Assembly: GCF_900660695.1 (NCBI RefSeq)
Contig: NZ_LR215042.1
Location: 496,001 to 560,000 of the forward strand
Direction of reading: 5' to 3'
Length of the DNA: 64,000 nt
Source: Mycoplasmopsis meleagridis
GTDB taxonomy: Bacteria > Bacillota_I > Bacilli_A > Mycoplasmatales > Metamycoplasmataceae
In this document: positions 62,572-64,000 of the stretch, in pieces
Position numbering within the stretch: position 1 is the first letter of the stretch
Layout: each line of letters opens with the position of its first letter
The notes under the pieces: generated by a model
Databases searched by the model: none
The model's input: the letters and a program-made list of their open reading frames with translations, nothing else
Told to the model about the DNA's origin: nothing
Made by a program: the position numbers and the translations under genes

Positions 62572-64000
62572 TTATTTATTATTTTGAAAATATTTACTAT
62601 TGCTTAGTTTAATCAATTCATTAATCAAGAATTTCATATATCTAAAATCTTTAAGCTTACTTATTAATGAATCATTAGAAGTTTTGTTAATGTATATGTC
62701 AAATATTAATTCTTCACTTAGTAAATCATAAGAAATTAAAATATTGTTTTGTTTGTTTGTCTTGAGAACAAATAAATAAAGAAAATGCCCTTCATTTTTA
62801 TGAGTTAAAAGACAATTATTACAGTTGCCGCTAGAATAAGTTAATTCATAGCTTTTTTCGCTAATGAGATTTTTTTTATCTATTGAAATAAATTCCAAAT
62901 TTTTATTCTCTGTTATTTTAGAATCTAAAAACTGATGAACTAATAGACAAAATTGATTCAATTGTTTTTCTAAAATCTTTACTTTATAAGTTTTTCTATA
63001 GAATTTATACATTCTTTCATTAAGATAATTTATTTTATACGAGAGCATATTATTATTGTCTTTATAGAAAGAAAGCATTTTAATAATTAAAAGTAAAAAA
63101 TAATAATTATTACCAATCTTTTCTTCAATATCTAATTTGTTGAATATATCGCTAAAATAGTGTTTTTTATCAAATATAACTAGTGATTTGGATTTTATTT
63201 CTTCATTTAAATTGACACAATAATTTTGTAAAAATAATTTTCTGTTTTTTTCAAATAAGGAAGGAGAAATAAATTCTTTTTCTAAAGAAACAAAATTGAT
63301 AATATCGCTATTCGAAATAACAATATTCTTATTTTTTAAATCCAAATTCAAATCTTTATAACTATTTAGAAAATAGTCTATATACAAATATTTCAACTTA
63401 TTAAAACTTACTTTAAAAAATCTATTGTCAATTTTTAAGTATAAACTATATTTATAATATTTATCTACCTTGATGATCAAGTCGTTTTCATTATGTTTAA
63501 TATATTTGTTATAAGTTCAATTAACAGCAAAAAAATTATTCTTATTTTCTCTTTTAAAAGGGTTTTTAAATAACTCAAAAACAAATTGATTAGTAGTTTT
63601 ATCAATTAATTTTACATTTAACAAATTAAAATATTGTTCTAAATTAGCAGCAAATGTTGTATTGCTTTTTCAAAAAACTCTGTTTGTTTCCTCTAAAAAA
63701 CGTTTAAAAAAAACATTATCTACTATTTTTACATTTTTTAATTGTTCGTTTCTGTTTTTTGCAGAAGAAAAAATATCATTAACTAAATTATTGTTGTAAG
63801 AATCTATAAATTCAATAATAGTTTCATGATTAATATTATTAGTTAATAGTTTAATAAATTTCTCTTTAATATTAATTTTTAAACGCAATAGAATATTAAT
63901 TTTATTTGTTTCTTTTTGAATAGTTTTATTTACATAAAAGTCTATTTCAAAAGGAAGTTTATTAGTATAAAAATTGCCTACTTCTCCTTGTTTATAGATA
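62572..64000 (-). CDS. Hypothetical protein, 5' end outside window
   Basis: At least 476 residues, open through the window edge (frame continues to 63999 without stop). Lys/Asn/Phe/Tyr-rich, mostly beta-and-alpha mixed, no signal or membrane segment seen in the part present. Features: SGNCNNCLLTHKNEGHFLYLF near the C-terminus, with two nearby Cys pairs. TGA Trp at 63654 and 63525 region. A TTG at 63888 is a possible internal start but the frame is open upstream. No family recognised. Confidence 0.7.

Noticed and set aside
1..64000. Many apparent gene fragments ending in TGA, which could be read as pseudogenes
   Set aside because: The TGA positions coincide with conserved Trp residues and a UCA-anticodon tRNA-Trp is present; reading TGA as Trp restores full-length genes throughout.
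1..64000. Insertion sequences, integrative elements, CRISPR arrays or an origin of replication
   Set aside because: No transposase or integrase gene, no regularly spaced repeats and no DnaA-box cluster with dnaA/dnaN were seen.

Overview
The window is an AT-rich chromosome segment from a mycoplasma of the hominis group (Mycoplasmopsis/Metamycoplasma-like; species not assigned). UGA is read as tryptophan throughout: nearly every long gene carries in-frame TGA codons at conserved Trp positions. A tRNA-Trp with anticodon UCA (39184-39258) and a separate tRNA-Trp(CCA) (53022-53095) are present. RF1 (prfA) is here and RF2 is not expected under this code. Lipoproteins with lipoboxes, gene-dense layout and TAATG gene overlaps fit a reduced mollicute genome.

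Layout. 1-4402 (minus): a MIP-type immunoglobulin protease lipoprotein followed by a MIB-type immunoglobulin-blocking protein, with an 18-nt homopolymer in the promoter. 4628-6100: lysS. 6191-17185 (minus): an eight-gene operon encoding a large substrate-binding lipoprotein, an SNase-type nuclease lipoprotein, an ABC ATPase with a giant insertion, two permeases, and three membrane or lipoproteins of unknown function; it looks like a nucleic-acid digestion and uptake system. 17633-19438: MATE-type exporter. 19696-28753: a 2690-residue FtsX-like permease and its ATPase. 28798-33868: rbgA, a DivIVA-like protein, two SPOUT methyltransferases, rpoE, a second SNase lipoprotein and rplK-rplA behind an L1-site leader. 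34146-36152: a cell-anchored papain-like protease resembling CysP. 37093-44385: prfA-prmC-acp, tRNAs, degV, a YtpR-like protein, tyrS and topA. 44573-50595: rpsF-ssb-rpsR, a Sua5-like gene, thiI, an EzrA-like gene, rpmG and ylxM-ftsY. 50687-56269: SAM-riboswitch-controlled metK, efp, an Asp23-like gene and smc. 56312-64000: yitT, a degenerate dprA, rplU-rpmA, a double-glycine leader peptide, hrcA-grpE, rpmE, rpsD and an unknown partial gene.

How the parts fit. Two independent host-immunoglobulin or protein-attacking systems (MIB-MIP and the CysP-like protease) and two surface nucleases point to a host-associated parasite that scavenges proteins and nucleic acids. The remaining genes are translation, RNA modification, chromosome and stress housekeeping. 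Regulation is unusually legible: a phase-variable-type promoter, an SAM-I-family riboswitch, an L1-binding leader, an rpsD leader pseudoknot, a CIRCE-like operator, and a recurring TATAAT-N6/7-ATG arrangement that predicts leaderless mRNAs for at least seven genes.

The items most worth following up are the double-glycine leader peptide at 59236-59478, the poly-T promoter of mip-mib, the leaderless gene class, the metK riboswitch, the rpsD pseudoknot, and the GrpE carrying an N-terminal domain that resembles the trigger-factor PPIase fold.
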